Shown here piece after piece: positions 42,217-50,410 of a stretch of 64,000 bases of DNA. Origin of the DNA: Pseudomonas sp. GM79. Its GTDB lineage: Bacteria; Pseudomonadota; Gammaproteobacteria; Pseudomonadales; Pseudomonadaceae. Numbering within the stretch: the first letter of the stretch is position 1; each line of letters starts with the position of its first letter. The DNA lies in the NCBI RefSeq assembly GCF_000282495.1, contig NZ_AKJE01000078.1, positions 1 through 64,000 of the forward strand, in the 5' to 3' direction. The notes under the pieces were generated by a model. That model saw only the letters and a program-made list of their open reading frames with translations, was not told the DNA's origin and searched no databases. A program made the translations under genes and the position numbers.

Positions 42217-43425
42217 TCAGCTCAACGCCGCAACGGCAGCGGCAATCCGTGAGCAACCTTCGTCGAGGGTCTTGATGTCGGTGGCGATCGACATCCGGAA
42301 GAACGGCGCCAACCCGTACGCGGTACCGGCCACCACAGCCACACCCTGGCTTTCCAACAGGTACATGACCACGTCGTAATCGGTGTCCAGGCGTTTGGCT
42401 TGAGTCGTCGATTTACCCAGCAAACCCGCGCAGTTCACATAGAGATAAAACGCCCCATCGGGTTTGCGGCAACTCAAACCGTCGATGGCGTTGAGTAGGT
42501 CCAGGCAACGATCACGGCGTTGCTGATACACCGCCACGCTTTCCTTGACGAAGGCCTGGTCGCCGTTGAGCGCTTCGACCGCTGCAGACTGGCTGATCGA
42601 GCAGGCATTGCTGGTCGATTGCGATTGCAGGGTTGCCATCGCGCTGATCAAATCGGCCGGGCCGGCGGCGTAGCCGATCCGCCAGCCCGTCATGGCATAA
42701 GTCTTGGATACGCCGTTGACTACCACGGTGCGTGCGGTCAGCGCCGGTTCGATGGCGAGGATGTGCGGGTTGTCCAGGCCTTCATAGCGGATGTGTTCGT
42801 AAATGTCGTCGGTCATCAGCAACACCTGCGGATAGTCGAGCAGCACATCTGCCAGGGCGCGCAGTTCGGCGGCGCTGTAGCTGGCACCGGTCGGGTTGCT
42901 CGGCGAATTGAGCAGCAGCCAGCGAGTGCGTTCGGTGATTGCGCCGCGCAATTGAGCCGGGGTCAGCTTGAAAGCGTTTTCTTCCGGGCAGGCGAGGGTT
43001 ACGGGTTCACCTTCGCAGGCCAGCACCATGTCGGGGTACGACACCCAGTACGGCGCCGGAATCAGCACTTCATCGCCCGCGCCCAGGGTGGCGGCGAAGG
43101 CATTGAAAATCGCACTCTTCGCCCCGCTGGTGACCAGGATCTGATTCGCACCGTAGGTCAGGCCGTTTTCCCGTGCCAGCTTGTCGACAATCGCTTGGCG
43201 CAGCTCCGGGGTCCCGGCATTTTGCGTGTAACGCGTCTCGCCGCGTTCGATGGCGGCGTTGGCCGCTTGTCGAATGTGCACGGGTGTATCGAAGTCCGGC
43301 TCGCCGACAACCAGATTGATGATGGACTTGCCTTGTCGGCGCAGTTCGTTCGCACGGTCAGAAGCGGCGCTGCTGGGCGATGGTTTGATACGTTGCACAC
43401 GGGCGGCGATGCGGGAGGCGGTCAC
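42217..43425 (-). CDS. Class I pyridoxal-phosphate aminotransferase (aspartate aminotransferase-like)
   Basis: 402 residues. Fold type I features of the bacterial AspC-Ib group: INLVVGEPDFDTPVHIRQAA, LVTSGAKSAIFNAFAA, LNSPSNPTGASYSAAEL, and the lysine that binds PLP in VNGVSKTYAMTGWRIGYAAG. C-terminal Arg motif near APFFRMSIATD. Divergent from the Nac-like regulator gene across 310 bases containing two ATA-N9-TAT boxes. It would transfer the amino group from an amino acid delivered by this gene cluster to 2-oxoglutarate or oxaloacetate; the precise amino acid is not evident. Confidence 0.88.
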   Translation of the reverse strand: MTASRIAARVQRIKPSPSSAASDRANELRRQGKSIINLVVGEPDFDTPVHIRQAANAAIERGETRYTQNAGTPELRQAIVDKLARENGLTYGANQILVTSGAKSAIFNAFAATLGAGDEVLIPAPYWVSYPDMVLACEGEPVTLACPEENAFKLTPAQLRGAITERTRWLLLNSPSNPTGASYSAAELRALADVLLDYPQVLLMTDDIYEHIRYEGLDNPHILAIEPALTARTVVVNGVSKTYAMTGWRIGYAAGPADLISAMATLQSQSTSNACSISQSAAVEALNGDQAFVKESVAVYQQRRDRCLDLLNAIDGLSCRKPDGAFYLYVNCAGLLGKSTTQAKRLDTDYDVVMYLLESQGVAVVAGTAYGLAPFFRMSIATDIKTLDEGCSRIAAAVAALS

Positions 43426-43735
43426 GTGTCGTTCCTCGTTGATGACGTTGACGAGGCCCTACAGTACGAGCCACCACCCAGGCAGCCATAAGACGAGATC
43501 GTTCTGGTCGGATAGGAATCGCTTATGGCTGGAACTGGACAGTGTTCGCACCAAGGTGGTGCGATCAAGCCTGTATGCCCGTGGCGGGGGGCGATCAAGG
43601 CCGTCACGATCCAGCCATAGCAAAGGCTTATGGTTGAGCCTTGCCCTTAACCACGCGCGCGATGTCTCGGGGCTGGCCTGGCTCTTGCTAAAGCCTATGG
43701 GCTGACTCCCTTTTTTGAGCAAGAGCACCGCCACC
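43426..43735. promoter_or_regulatory. Divergent promoter region with two Nac-type boxes
   Basis: ATAGGAATCGCTTAT (43512-43526) and ATAGCAAAGGCTTAT (43617-43631) both fit ATA-N9-TAT, the Nac consensus. The first is part of a larger perfect inverted repeat: CAGCCATAAG (43483-43492) with CTTATGGCTG (43522-43531). This region serves the leftward aminotransferase operon and the rightward regulator gene. Confidence 0.6.
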
Positions 43736-44641
43736 GTGAACCTGCGCCGTTTGAAGTATTTCGTGAAACTCGTCGATATCGGCAGCATGACCCAGGCCGC
43801 CGATGTGCTGCATGTCGCGCAACCGGCACTCAGTCAGCAACTGGCCACGCTGGAAGCGGAGTTGCAGCAACAATTGCTGATTCGGACCAAACGCGGGGTC
43901 ACCCCAACGGAGGCGGGCAAAGTCCTTTACGGCCATGCACAAATCATTTTGCGCCAGTGCGAGCAGGCTCAAAGCGACATCAATGCCACGGGGCAGGCGT
44001 TGTCCGGACAGGTGTCAGTTGGTCTGGCGCCTGGCACCGCCGCATCGACGCTCTCTTTGCCGCTATTGCGTAGGGTGCGCGAACGCCATCCGGGCATTTT
44101 GCTGTACGTCAATGAAAACTTCGGCACCACCTTGAGCGAGTTGATCATGAATGGCCGGATGGACATGGCCGTGCTCTATGGCGGGCGCGAAGTCCATGGC
44201 TTGAGCTTCGTCTCGCTGCTGCGCGAGCACCTCTATCTGGTGAGTGCCGATCCTGCTGTCAGCGCTCTCGACGAGATCCCTCTGGCCGAACTGGCGGACA
44301 TGGACATGCTCCTGCCGCGTCCCTACAACGTCATGCGTCGACTGGTGGATGAAGCCTTCCTGCGCATCGGCCTGAGTGCGCGGGTGGTGGCTGAAATCGA
44401 ATCTTCGATCACCCTGACCGCTGCGGTCGCCGAGCACTTCGGTTCGACGATCCTGCCCGAGTCCTCGGCGCGGGTGATGGTCGCCGCCACCTCGATGCAC
44501 ATGTGTCGCATTGTCGAGCCCGAGGTCGAGGCGCCACTGGCGCTGTGTCTGTCCGGTCACCTACCGCTGTCGGTGCCCGCGCAGGCGGTCAAGGCGATCC
44601 TGCTGGAACTGGTCGCCGAGATGCGCGGCAGCTTGATCTGA
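43736..44641 (+). CDS. LysR-family regulator, Nac (nitrogen assimilation control)-like
   Basis: 301 residues from a GTG at 43736, where the protein reads VNLRRLKYFVKLVDIGSMTQ, the spelling of enteric Nac; the open frame extends further to 43715. The helix-turn-helix AADVLHVAQPALSQQLATLE and LLIRTKRGVTPTEAG are also nearly Nac-like. Nac activates nitrogen-scavenging genes when nitrogen is limiting and usually needs no small ligand. It sits between two divergent operons that carry the only ATA-N9-TAT boxes noticed in this part of the window. Whether this one senses a ligand is unknown. Confidence 0.87.
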   Translation: MNLRRLKYFVKLVDIGSMTQAADVLHVAQPALSQQLATLEAELQQQLLIRTKRGVTPTEAGKVLYGHAQIILRQCEQAQSDINATGQALSGQVSVGLAPGTAASTLSLPLLRRVRERHPGILLYVNENFGTTLSELIMNGRMDMAVLYGGREVHGLSFVSLLREHLYLVSADPAVSALDEIPLAELADMDMLLPRPYNVMRRLVDEAFLRIGLSARVVAEIESSITLTAAVAEHFGSTILPESSARVMVAATSMHMCRIVEPEVEAPLALCLSGHLPLSVPAQAVKAILLELVAEMRGSLI

Positions 44642-44647
44642 TTGGTC

Positions 44648-44662
44648 ATAAGGACGGCTTAT
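44648..44662 (+). promoter_or_regulatory. Nac-type box before the BCCP gene
   Basis: ATAAGGACGGCTTAT fits ATA-N9-TAT with symmetric ATAAG/CTTAT arms. It lies 94 bases before the BCCP start and is embedded in GGTCATAAG, as is the site at 49422. Confidence 0.6.
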
Positions 44663-44755
44663 CACCCCAAAGCCAAAGCGTCTTGGTCGTCGTTCGGCGG
44701 GCTCGCTACATTGACCCCATCCACTTAAGACAGCTCGACAGGTAGGGGCTCACGC

Positions 44756-45184
44756 ATGGATTCAGAACGCATCAAGGGGTTGATCGATTTGCTCGCTGAA
44801 TCCGATCTGCTCGAACTGAGTCTGACCGAAGGTGACAGTACGGTTCGTCTTTTCAAGCAGGCCGGAAAGGTTTTGACCGCAGAGCCGTTGACCGGGCAAT
44901 CGCCGGTATCGGCACCGCCGCCATCCACGGCAGATACCCCGACGGTGCAGGCCATCGAGGTCAAGGCCAGTCTGTACGGCGTGCTGCATCTGACGCCCGC
45001 GGCAGGGGAAGCACCGTTTGTCACGGTCGGCGAGCAGGTCGAAGCCGGGCAGACCCTGGCGGTCATCGAGGCGATGAAAATGTTCCACCCGGTCAAGGTC
45101 AAAGCCGCCGGACGGATCGCTGCGATCCTCGCCCAGAGTGGCGCCGAAGTCGAAGCCGGTCAGTCGCTGTTCCGTCTTGACTGA
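44756..45184 (+). CDS. accB: Biotin carboxyl carrier protein (second, pathway-specific copy)
   Basis: 142 residues from the ATG at 44756. N-terminal helical part (MDSERIKGLIDLLAESDLLE), a Pro/Ala-rich linker, then a biotinyl domain with the acceptor Lys108 in VIEAMKMFHPVKV. It should be biotinylated by BirA. The ordinary acetyl-CoA carboxylase BCCP would normally sit with accC near other housekeeping genes; here it opens an operon with accC, pxpB and pxpC, so it probably serves a dedicated carboxylase. First gene after the Nac-like regulator, 114 bases downstream. The symbol reflects family only. Confidence 0.88.
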   Translation: MDSERIKGLIDLLAESDLLELSLTEGDSTVRLFKQAGKVLTAEPLTGQSPVSAPPPSTADTPTVQAIEVKASLYGVLHLTPAAGEAPFVTVGEQVEAGQTLAVIEAMKMFHPVKVKAAGRIAAILAQSGAEVEAGQSLFRLD

Positions 45185-45215
45185 TCCCAAGCCCATCCTC
45201 TTTCAGGTGAATTCA

Positions 45216-46568
45216 ATGTTCGACAAAGTGCTGATCGCCAACCGTGGCGAAATCGCCCTGCGCATTCAGCGTGCCTGCCGTGGCCTGGGGATACAGGCCG
45301 TGGTCGTGCACTCCGAGGCCGATCGCCACGCCCAGTACGTGCAAAACGCCGATCAGGCCCTGTGCATCGGGCCGGCGTCACCCGGTCAGAGTTATCTGAA
45401 CCAGGCTGCGCTGCTGTTCGCGGCCAAGGTCAGCGGCGCTCAGGCGATCCATCCGGGTTATGGCTTTCTGTCGGAAAACGCCGGGTTCGCTGAACGTATC
45501 GAAGCGGCCGACCTGACCTTTATCGGGCCGAGCGCCGAATGCATTCGCACCATGGGCGACAAGGTCGCCGCCAAACGGGCGATGCGCGAAGCCGGCGTAC
45601 CTTGCGTGCCGGGTCCGGACTCGGTGATGCCCACCGACGATGCAAGCATCCTGGCCATTGCCCGTGAAATCGGTTACCCGGTGATCGTCAAGGCAGCCGG
45701 CGGTGGCGGTGGGCGGGGCATGCGTGTGGTGAAAGAAGAGAGCGAGTTGCTCGATGCCATCGCGCTGACCCGTGAAGAGGCGCGGCTGGCTTTCGGTAAT
45801 CCGGAACTGTACATCGAGAAGTTTCTCGGCCATCCACGGCATGTGGAAATCCAGGTGTTGTGCGATGCCCATGGCCACGCGATCTGGCTCGGCTGCCGCG
45901 ATTGCTCCTTGCAACGTCGGCACCAGAAAGTCCTGGAAGAAGCGCCGGCACCTGGCATTGATCCCGAGCTTATCGCCAAGGTCGGCGAACGCTGTGCGCA
46001 GGCTTGCCGACAGATCGGCTATCGCGGCGTCGGTACTTTCGAATTTCTGTATGAGGACGGCGAGTTCTTCTTCATCGAGATGAACACGCGGCTGCAAGTC
46101 GAGCACCCGGTGACGGAGATGACTACTGGCATCGATATCGTCCAGCAGCAACTGCGCATGGCCCGAGGCGACGTGCTAGAGCTGCGCCAGCAGGACGTGC
46201 AGCTCAACGGTCATTCACTGGAATGCCGGATCAACGCAGAAGACCCAATCACGTTCATGCCGACACCGGGGTTGATTCAGCGCTGGGAAGTCCCGGGTGG
46301 CTTTGGTGTGCGGGTCGACTCCCACGTCACCACCGGGTATCGGGTGCCGCCGTATTACGACTCGATGGTGGCCAAGGTCATCACCCATGGCGCCACTCGT
46401 GATGAGGCGATGGCGCGGATGCGCCTGGCCTTGAGTGAGCTGGTCGTGGAAGGCATCTCGACCAATATTCCCTTGCACCGCGACATCCTCGAAGACCCGG
46501 CGTTCTGTGCCGGAGGCGTGGACATTCATCACCTGGAGCGCTGGCTGCAACAACGGAGTCCGACATGA
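45216..46568 (+). CDS. accC: Biotin carboxylase
   Basis: 450 residues from the ATG at 45216 (CAGGTGA upstream). ATP-grasp enzyme that carboxylates biotin on the carrier protein using bicarbonate. Features: MFDKVLIANRGEIALRIQRA, HPGYGFLSEN, the glycine-rich loop KAAGGGGGRGMRVV, HPRHVEIQVL, and the metal/bicarbonate site EMNTRLQVEHPVTEM. Full length for AccC. It lies 31 bases after the BCCP gene and its stop overlaps the start of pxpB by four bases, so it is translationally tied to PxpB, not to fatty acid synthesis genes. No acetyl-CoA carboxyltransferase genes (accA, accD) are present. Confidence 0.92.
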   Translation: MFDKVLIANRGEIALRIQRACRGLGIQAVVVHSEADRHAQYVQNADQALCIGPASPGQSYLNQAALLFAAKVSGAQAIHPGYGFLSENAGFAERIEAADLTFIGPSAECIRTMGDKVAAKRAMREAGVPCVPGPDSVMPTDDASILAIAREIGYPVIVKAAGGGGGRGMRVVKEESELLDAIALTREEARLAFGNPELYIEKFLGHPRHVEIQVLCDAHGHAIWLGCRDCSLQRRHQKVLEEAPAPGIDPELIAKVGERCAQACRQIGYRGVGTFEFLYEDGEFFFIEMNTRLQVEHPVTEMTTGIDIVQQQLRMARGDVLELRQQDVQLNGHSLECRINAEDPITFMPTPGLIQRWEVPGGFGVRVDSHVTTGYRVPPYYDSMVAKVITHGATRDEAMARMRLALSELVVEGISTNIPLHRDILEDPAFCAGGVDIHHLERWLQQRSPT

Positions 46569-47236
46569 GTACTGCATTTGTATCGCCGCGTCCGCACATC
46601 AGCCTGCTGGGGTCCACGGCTTTATTGTTCGAAGCCCCCGGCGAGCTGGATCTGGCGCCGCAACAACGCATTTGGAGCCTGGCCTTGCAGGCCGGGCAAT
46701 GGGCCGACATACACGAAGCGGTCCCCGGCATGAACAACCTGATGCTGACCTTTATCAAGCCGCCGCGCGATCTCAATGAGCTGTGCGAGCGATTGCTTGA
46801 GGCCTGGGAGCAGAGCCAACCGCTGCCACTCGAAGGGCGCATCGTCGAGTTGCCGGTGGTGTACGGCGGCGAATTCGGTCCGCACATGAGTGATGTGGTG
46901 GCGCACACCGGGCTGGATATCGACACCATTGCCAACCTGCATTGCGAGCCGCTATACCCGGTGTATGCCTTGGGCAGCCATCCGGGTTACTGCTACCTCG
47001 GCGGCATGGATTCACGCCTGGCCACACCACGGCGCCAAGTGCCGGTGATCAGCATTGCCGCCGGCTCGGTGTCGATCGGCGGGGTGCAGACCGGTGTCTC
47101 CGCATCGGCCGGTCCCAGCGGTTGGAACACCATCGGCCGCACCGAAATGTCCTTTTTTGACCCGACCCGAAACCCGCCGGCCATGCTGCGGCCCGGCGAT
47201 ATGTTGCGCTTGCGCATCGAGAGGATCATTCGATGA
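46565..47236 (+). CDS. pxpB: PxpB/KipI family protein (AHS1, allophanate hydrolase subunit 1-like)
   Basis: 223 residues from the ATG at 46565. Conserved AHS1 stretches: PGMNNLMLTFIKPP, LPVVYGGEFGPHMSDVVAHT, YPVYALGSHPGYCYLGGMDS, and VSIGGVQTGVSASAGPSGWN. In PxpABC this subunit helps cleave 5-oxoproline with ATP. The same domain is one half of the carboxyltransferase domain of urea carboxylase. Four-base overlaps join it to accC before and pxpC after. Because a biotin carboxylase and BCCP are in the same operon, a biotin-dependent transfer reaction is as likely as plain 5-oxoprolinase. Confidence 0.9.
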   Translation: MSTAFVSPRPHISLLGSTALLFEAPGELDLAPQQRIWSLALQAGQWADIHEAVPGMNNLMLTFIKPPRDLNELCERLLEAWEQSQPLPLEGRIVELPVVYGGEFGPHMSDVVAHTGLDIDTIANLHCEPLYPVYALGSHPGYCYLGGMDSRLATPRRQVPVISIAAGSVSIGGVQTGVSASAGPSGWNTIGRTEMSFFDPTRNPPAMLRPGDMLRLRIERIIR

Positions 47237-48204
47237 TCGAGATTTTATCGGCCACCGCCCTGGCCACCGTGCAGGACTTCGGCCGCTTCGGCAGCCTCGG
47301 TTACGGCGTCGGGACTTCCGGCGCGATGGACCATTTGGCGCTGGCGTTGGGCAATCTGCTGCTGGGTAATTCCAAGGGGGCGGCGGCCATCGAAATTCCG
47401 CTGTTTCCATTCGAGGTGCGGTTTGTTCAGGACTGCGCCTTCGCGGTGACCGGTGCGGCTTGCGAAGCCACCCTCGACGGTCAGCCATTGTTGCCATTCT
47501 GGGTAGCGCAGGCTCGGGAAGGCCAGGTGCTGAGCCTCGGCTATCCAACCTCCGGCAGTCGCGCTTATCTGTGTCTGGCCGGCGGTGTCGACGTGCCGCA
47601 GGTGCTCGGCTCGCGCAGCACGCAATTACGCGGTGAGTTCGGCGGCTTGCAGGGGCGGGCGTTGCAGCAGGGTGACCAGGTCTCGGCGTTGCGTCCCGGC
47701 ATGAGCGCGCTGCCCACGGATTTTGGGGTCGTGTCACCCAGTCAGGCCTTGCCATTACAACGCGATGGATTGCCCGCGATGCGGGTACTTCCGGCGGCCG
47801 AATACGAGTGTTTTCTGGATGAATCCCGGGCGGCATTCTGGTCCGGCGAGTGGAAGGTCACGACCCAGAGCAACCGTTACGGCTACCGGCTCGAAGGCGC
47901 GCCGATCTTGCCCAAGGCGCCGATGGAAGTTCGCTCCCACGGCATCGTCCCCGGTGTGATTCAGGTGCCTCACGGCGGGCAACCGATCATTCAGATGCGC
48001 GACGCTCAACCCAGTGGCGGTTACCCGAAATTCGGCACGGTGATTGAGGCCGACCTCTGGCGCCTGGGCCAGGCGCCGATCGGCAGCAAGGTGCGCTTTA
48101 TCGAGTGCAGTTACGCCGAAGCTGTCGCAGCCCTGGAAGACAATTCGCGCTATCTCGCGGAGGTCGGCCGCTTGGTTGACCTTCACGGGCTGGCCTCGCG
48201 TTAA
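47233..48204 (+). CDS. pxpC: PxpC/KipA family protein (AHS2, biotin-dependent carboxyltransferase-like)
   Basis: 323 residues from the ATG at 47233, overlapping pxpB by 4 bases. AHS2 features: TVQDFGRFGSLGYGVGTSGA, the AAIEIPLFPFEVRF strand, YLCLAGGVDVPQVLGSRST, and the C-terminal HGIVPGVIQVPHGGQPIIQM and PSGGYPKFGTVIEADLW motifs. AHS2 is the second half of the urea carboxylase carboxyltransferase domain and pairs with AHS1. With PxpB it forms the presumed active complex. Full length, all conserved blocks kept. Confidence 0.9.
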   Translation: MIEILSATALATVQDFGRFGSLGYGVGTSGAMDHLALALGNLLLGNSKGAAAIEIPLFPFEVRFVQDCAFAVTGAACEATLDGQPLLPFWVAQAREGQVLSLGYPTSGSRAYLCLAGGVDVPQVLGSRSTQLRGEFGGLQGRALQQGDQVSALRPGMSALPTDFGVVSPSQALPLQRDGLPAMRVLPAAEYECFLDESRAAFWSGEWKVTTQSNRYGYRLEGAPILPKAPMEVRSHGIVPGVIQVPHGGQPIIQMRDAQPSGGYPKFGTVIEADLWRLGQAPIGSKVRFIECSYAEAVAALEDNSRYLAEVGRLVDLHGLASR

Positions 48205-48216
48205 GGACATTCAGAC

Positions 48217-48621
48217 ATGACAAATCAGGAAATCCGCCAGTTGGCGGTGTGGCTCAAGGAGACTCACCTGGCTGGCGCGGAAATTCGTCGTCCGGGGCTG
48301 CATCTGGTGCTCAAACGTAGCGTCGACGAAGTCGCGGAACCGGTTCAAATCGCCACGCCAGAGACATTAAAGGCACCGGAGGAGCAGCTGTTAAAGACTC
48401 CAGGTCTGGGCCGGTTGCTGCTTAAGCACCCGCAACAGAGCGAGGTGCTGGTATCGGTCGGCAGTCGAGTGGAGCGAGGGCAACTGGTCGCTTTGCTGCA
48501 AGTTGGCGATCTGCTGTTGCCGGTCCGCAGCGAGAAGGCCGGACGGCTGGCGGCGGTATTGACGGTGTGTGGCACGACGGTGGGCTTTGGCGAGGCGTTC
48601 ATGCGCCTGGACGCGGCATGA
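48217..48621 (+). CDS. BCCP-like protein lacking the biotin attachment lysine
   Basis: 134 residues. It aligns without gaps to the biotinyl end of the BCCP at 44756: V-E-R-G-Q-L-V-A-L-L then QVGDLLLPVRSEKAGRLAAV against EAMKMFHPVKVKAAGRIAAI. The acceptor motif E-A-M-K-M is therefore Q-V-G-D-L, with Asp98 in place of the biotinylated lysine. The N-terminal helix (MTNQEIRQLAVWLKETHL) and following GLHLVLKR also mirror the other BCCP. It cannot be biotinylated at the usual place and probably acts as a structural or regulatory subunit. It lies 12 bases after pxpC and 19 before pxpA. Confidence 0.85.
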   Translation: MTNQEIRQLAVWLKETHLAGAEIRRPGLHLVLKRSVDEVAEPVQIATPETLKAPEEQLLKTPGLGRLLLKHPQQSEVLVSVGSRVERGQLVALLQVGDLLLPVRSEKAGRLAAVLTVCGTTVGFGEAFMRLDAA

Positions 48622-48640
48622 GCGGGCGAGGAAAGAAGCA

Positions 48641-49408
48641 ATGAAAATTGATTTGAACGCTGATCTGGGTGAAGGCTTCGGCCCTTGGCGCATGGGCGAG
48701 GATGAAGCGTTGATGAGTCTTATCTCATCGGCCAATGTGGCATGCGGCTTCCATGCCGGTGATCCGCTGATCATGGACAACACCGTGCGCCTGGCCAAGG
48801 TCGGTGGCATCGATCTGGGCGCCCATGTCGGCTTCCCCGACTTGATGGGCTTCGGTCGACGGCAGATGAACATCGAGCTCAAGGAACTGGCGACCTATGT
48901 GGTTTACCAGCTCGGCGCGCTGGCCGGAATGGCGGCGGTCAATGGCCACCGTATGACGCACATGAGCTTTCACGGCGCGCTGGGGAACATGGTCGCGGCC
49001 GACTCGGCACTGGCGGAGCCATTGGTGTGTGCGGTGGCGGCGTTCGACCCGACGCTGATTATCAGTTCATCGAGCAGTCGTGCCATCGAAAACGCCGCGG
49101 ACAAATGTGGGCTGCGGGTCGCCACGACGTTTCTGGCCGACCGCGCCTACGACGATGACTGCCTGCTGGTGCCGCGCAAGGTCCCGGGGTCGGTGATCAA
49201 GGAGCCGGCGGCCGTGCTGCAACGGGTTCGGCAGTTGTTGGAGGAGGGCACCGTCACCAGCCTGAATGGCAAGCACATCAAGGTGCCGGCGCATTCGATC
49301 CTGTTGCACGGCGACACGCCTGGTGCCGTGGAACTGGCCCGCACCATCCGTCGAGAAATCGAGCTGGCGGGCGGTTGCATCACACCGATTTCGCAGCTGT
49401 TGGCGTAA
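48641..49408 (+). CDS. pxpA: PxpA (LamB/YcsF) family protein, divergent at a conserved motif
   Basis: 255 residues from the ATG at 48641, with GAGGAAAG upstream. LamB/YcsF features: KIDLNADLGEGFGPW, ISSANVACGFHAGDP, HVGFPDLMGFGRR, FLADRAYDDDCLLVPR, and LLHGDTPGAVELAR. PxpA is the hydrolytic partner of PxpBC in ATP-dependent 5-oxoproline opening. The motif usually reading V-K-P-H-G-A-L-Y-N is M-S-F-H-G-A-L-G-N here (residues 108-116), losing the lysine and tyrosine, which hints at a different substrate. Last gene of the operon; a Nac-type box follows at 49422. Confidence 0.87.
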   Translation: MKIDLNADLGEGFGPWRMGEDEALMSLISSANVACGFHAGDPLIMDNTVRLAKVGGIDLGAHVGFPDLMGFGRRQMNIELKELATYVVYQLGALAGMAAVNGHRMTHMSFHGALGNMVAADSALAEPLVCAVAAFDPTLIISSSSSRAIENAADKCGLRVATTFLADRAYDDDCLLVPRKVPGSVIKEPAAVLQRVRQLLEEGTVTSLNGKHIKVPAHSILLHGDTPGAVELARTIRREIELAGGCITPISQLLA

Positions 49409-49421
49409 CGGTTGCACGGTC

Positions 49422-49436
49422 ATAAGCAGGGCTTAT
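49422..49436 (+). promoter_or_regulatory. Nac-type box before the SDR/ABC transporter genes
   Basis: ATAAGCAGGGCTTAT fits ATA-N9-TAT, preceded by GGTC as at 44648. It is 104 bases before the SDR start. Confidence 0.6.
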
Positions 49437-49539
49437 TGCCACACAGTCATTCCGTCTTGGTCCACGGCTTCAGGGCTGGATAGAGTCGAAGTCATCGCGA
49501 TCACCGAGTGATCCGCACACGTAATACGAGGACAACTTC

Positions 49540-50292
49540 ATGTCATTTTCAGATTACAAAACCGCGCTGGTGACCGGCGCTTCTTCCGGAATTGGCGCCG
49601 CCGTCGTCGAGCGCCTGTGCCAGGAAGGCGTGCAGGTGCATGCCTTGGCTCGCAGCGCTGACAAGCTCGAAGAACTGGCCGCGAAAACCGGCTGCATCGC
49701 ACACGCCATCGACGTCACCGACCTGGCCGGGTTGACCCGTCTGTTTGAAACCCAGCAGTTCGACATTTTGGTGAACAACGCCGGGGTCGATAAACCGGGT
49801 TCGATTCTTAAGGCTGACGCCGAAGGCATCGACTTGCTGATCGACGTCAACCTGCGGGCGGTGCTGCACCTGGCGCGCCTGGCGTTGCCGGGGATGGTCG
49901 AGCGTGACTGCGGCCACATCATCAACATCAGTTCGATTGCTGCGGCGTACAACTTCGGTGGCAACTCCACGTACCACGCGACGAAAGCCGCCGTGAGCAT
50001 GCTCTCGCGGCAGTTACGTATCGATGCCTTCGGCAAGCGGGTCCGGGTCACCGAGATCTGTCCGGGCCGAGTGGCTACCGACATCTTCGCCCACGTCCAC
50101 GGTGACTCCGAAGAGACCTACAAGCGCTTCGTCGAAGGGTTCGAGCTGCCTCAGGCCAAGGACATCGCCGACGCCATCGCGTTTGCCATCGCCGCACCGA
50201 TAGCGGTCAACGTCGGGCACATGGAAATCACCCCGACCTTGCAAGTGCCCGGTGGTCTTTCCACGGCTCGCCCGCAGGATTACCAGGGCTGA
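49540..50292 (+). CDS. Short-chain dehydrogenase/reductase (classical SDR)
   Basis: 250 residues. Rossmann fold with TGASSGIGAAVVERL near residue 12, NNAGVDKPGSI, the catalytic Ser in NISSIAAAY and Tyr-x-x-x-Lys in STYHATKAAVSML, and ICPGRVATDIFAHVHG after it. The clade resembles YdfG-like 3-hydroxy acid/serine dehydrogenases (NADP), but this is by eye only. It lies between the pxp operon and the ABC transporter with 104 bases of leader that carry a Nac-type box, and so probably acts on the imported substrate or its product. Confidence 0.88.
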   Translation: MSFSDYKTALVTGASSGIGAAVVERLCQEGVQVHALARSADKLEELAAKTGCIAHAIDVTDLAGLTRLFETQQFDILVNNAGVDKPGSILKADAEGIDLLIDVNLRAVLHLARLALPGMVERDCGHIINISSIAAAYNFGGNSTYHATKAAVSMLSRQLRIDAFGKRVRVTEICPGRVATDIFAHVHGDSEETYKRFVEGFELPQAKDIADAIAFAIAAPIAVNVGHMEITPTLQVPGGLSTARPQDYQG

Positions 50293-50410
50293 GCGTTTCC
50301 CTGCGAAGCACGCACCAGAAGAACGGATCAATCCGTCACACGGTACCCACGTCATGGCTCGCCAGACGCTTTTTATTTCTGCCCTAGCCCAATGCCCGTA
50401 GGGATTGACC

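Noticed and set aside
44756..46568. Housekeeping acetyl-CoA carboxylase accBC
   Set aside because: The genes are coupled by overlap to pxpB/pxpC, sit next to a Nac-like regulator with its boxes, and are accompanied by a lysine-less BCCP paralogue, so a dedicated role is more likely.
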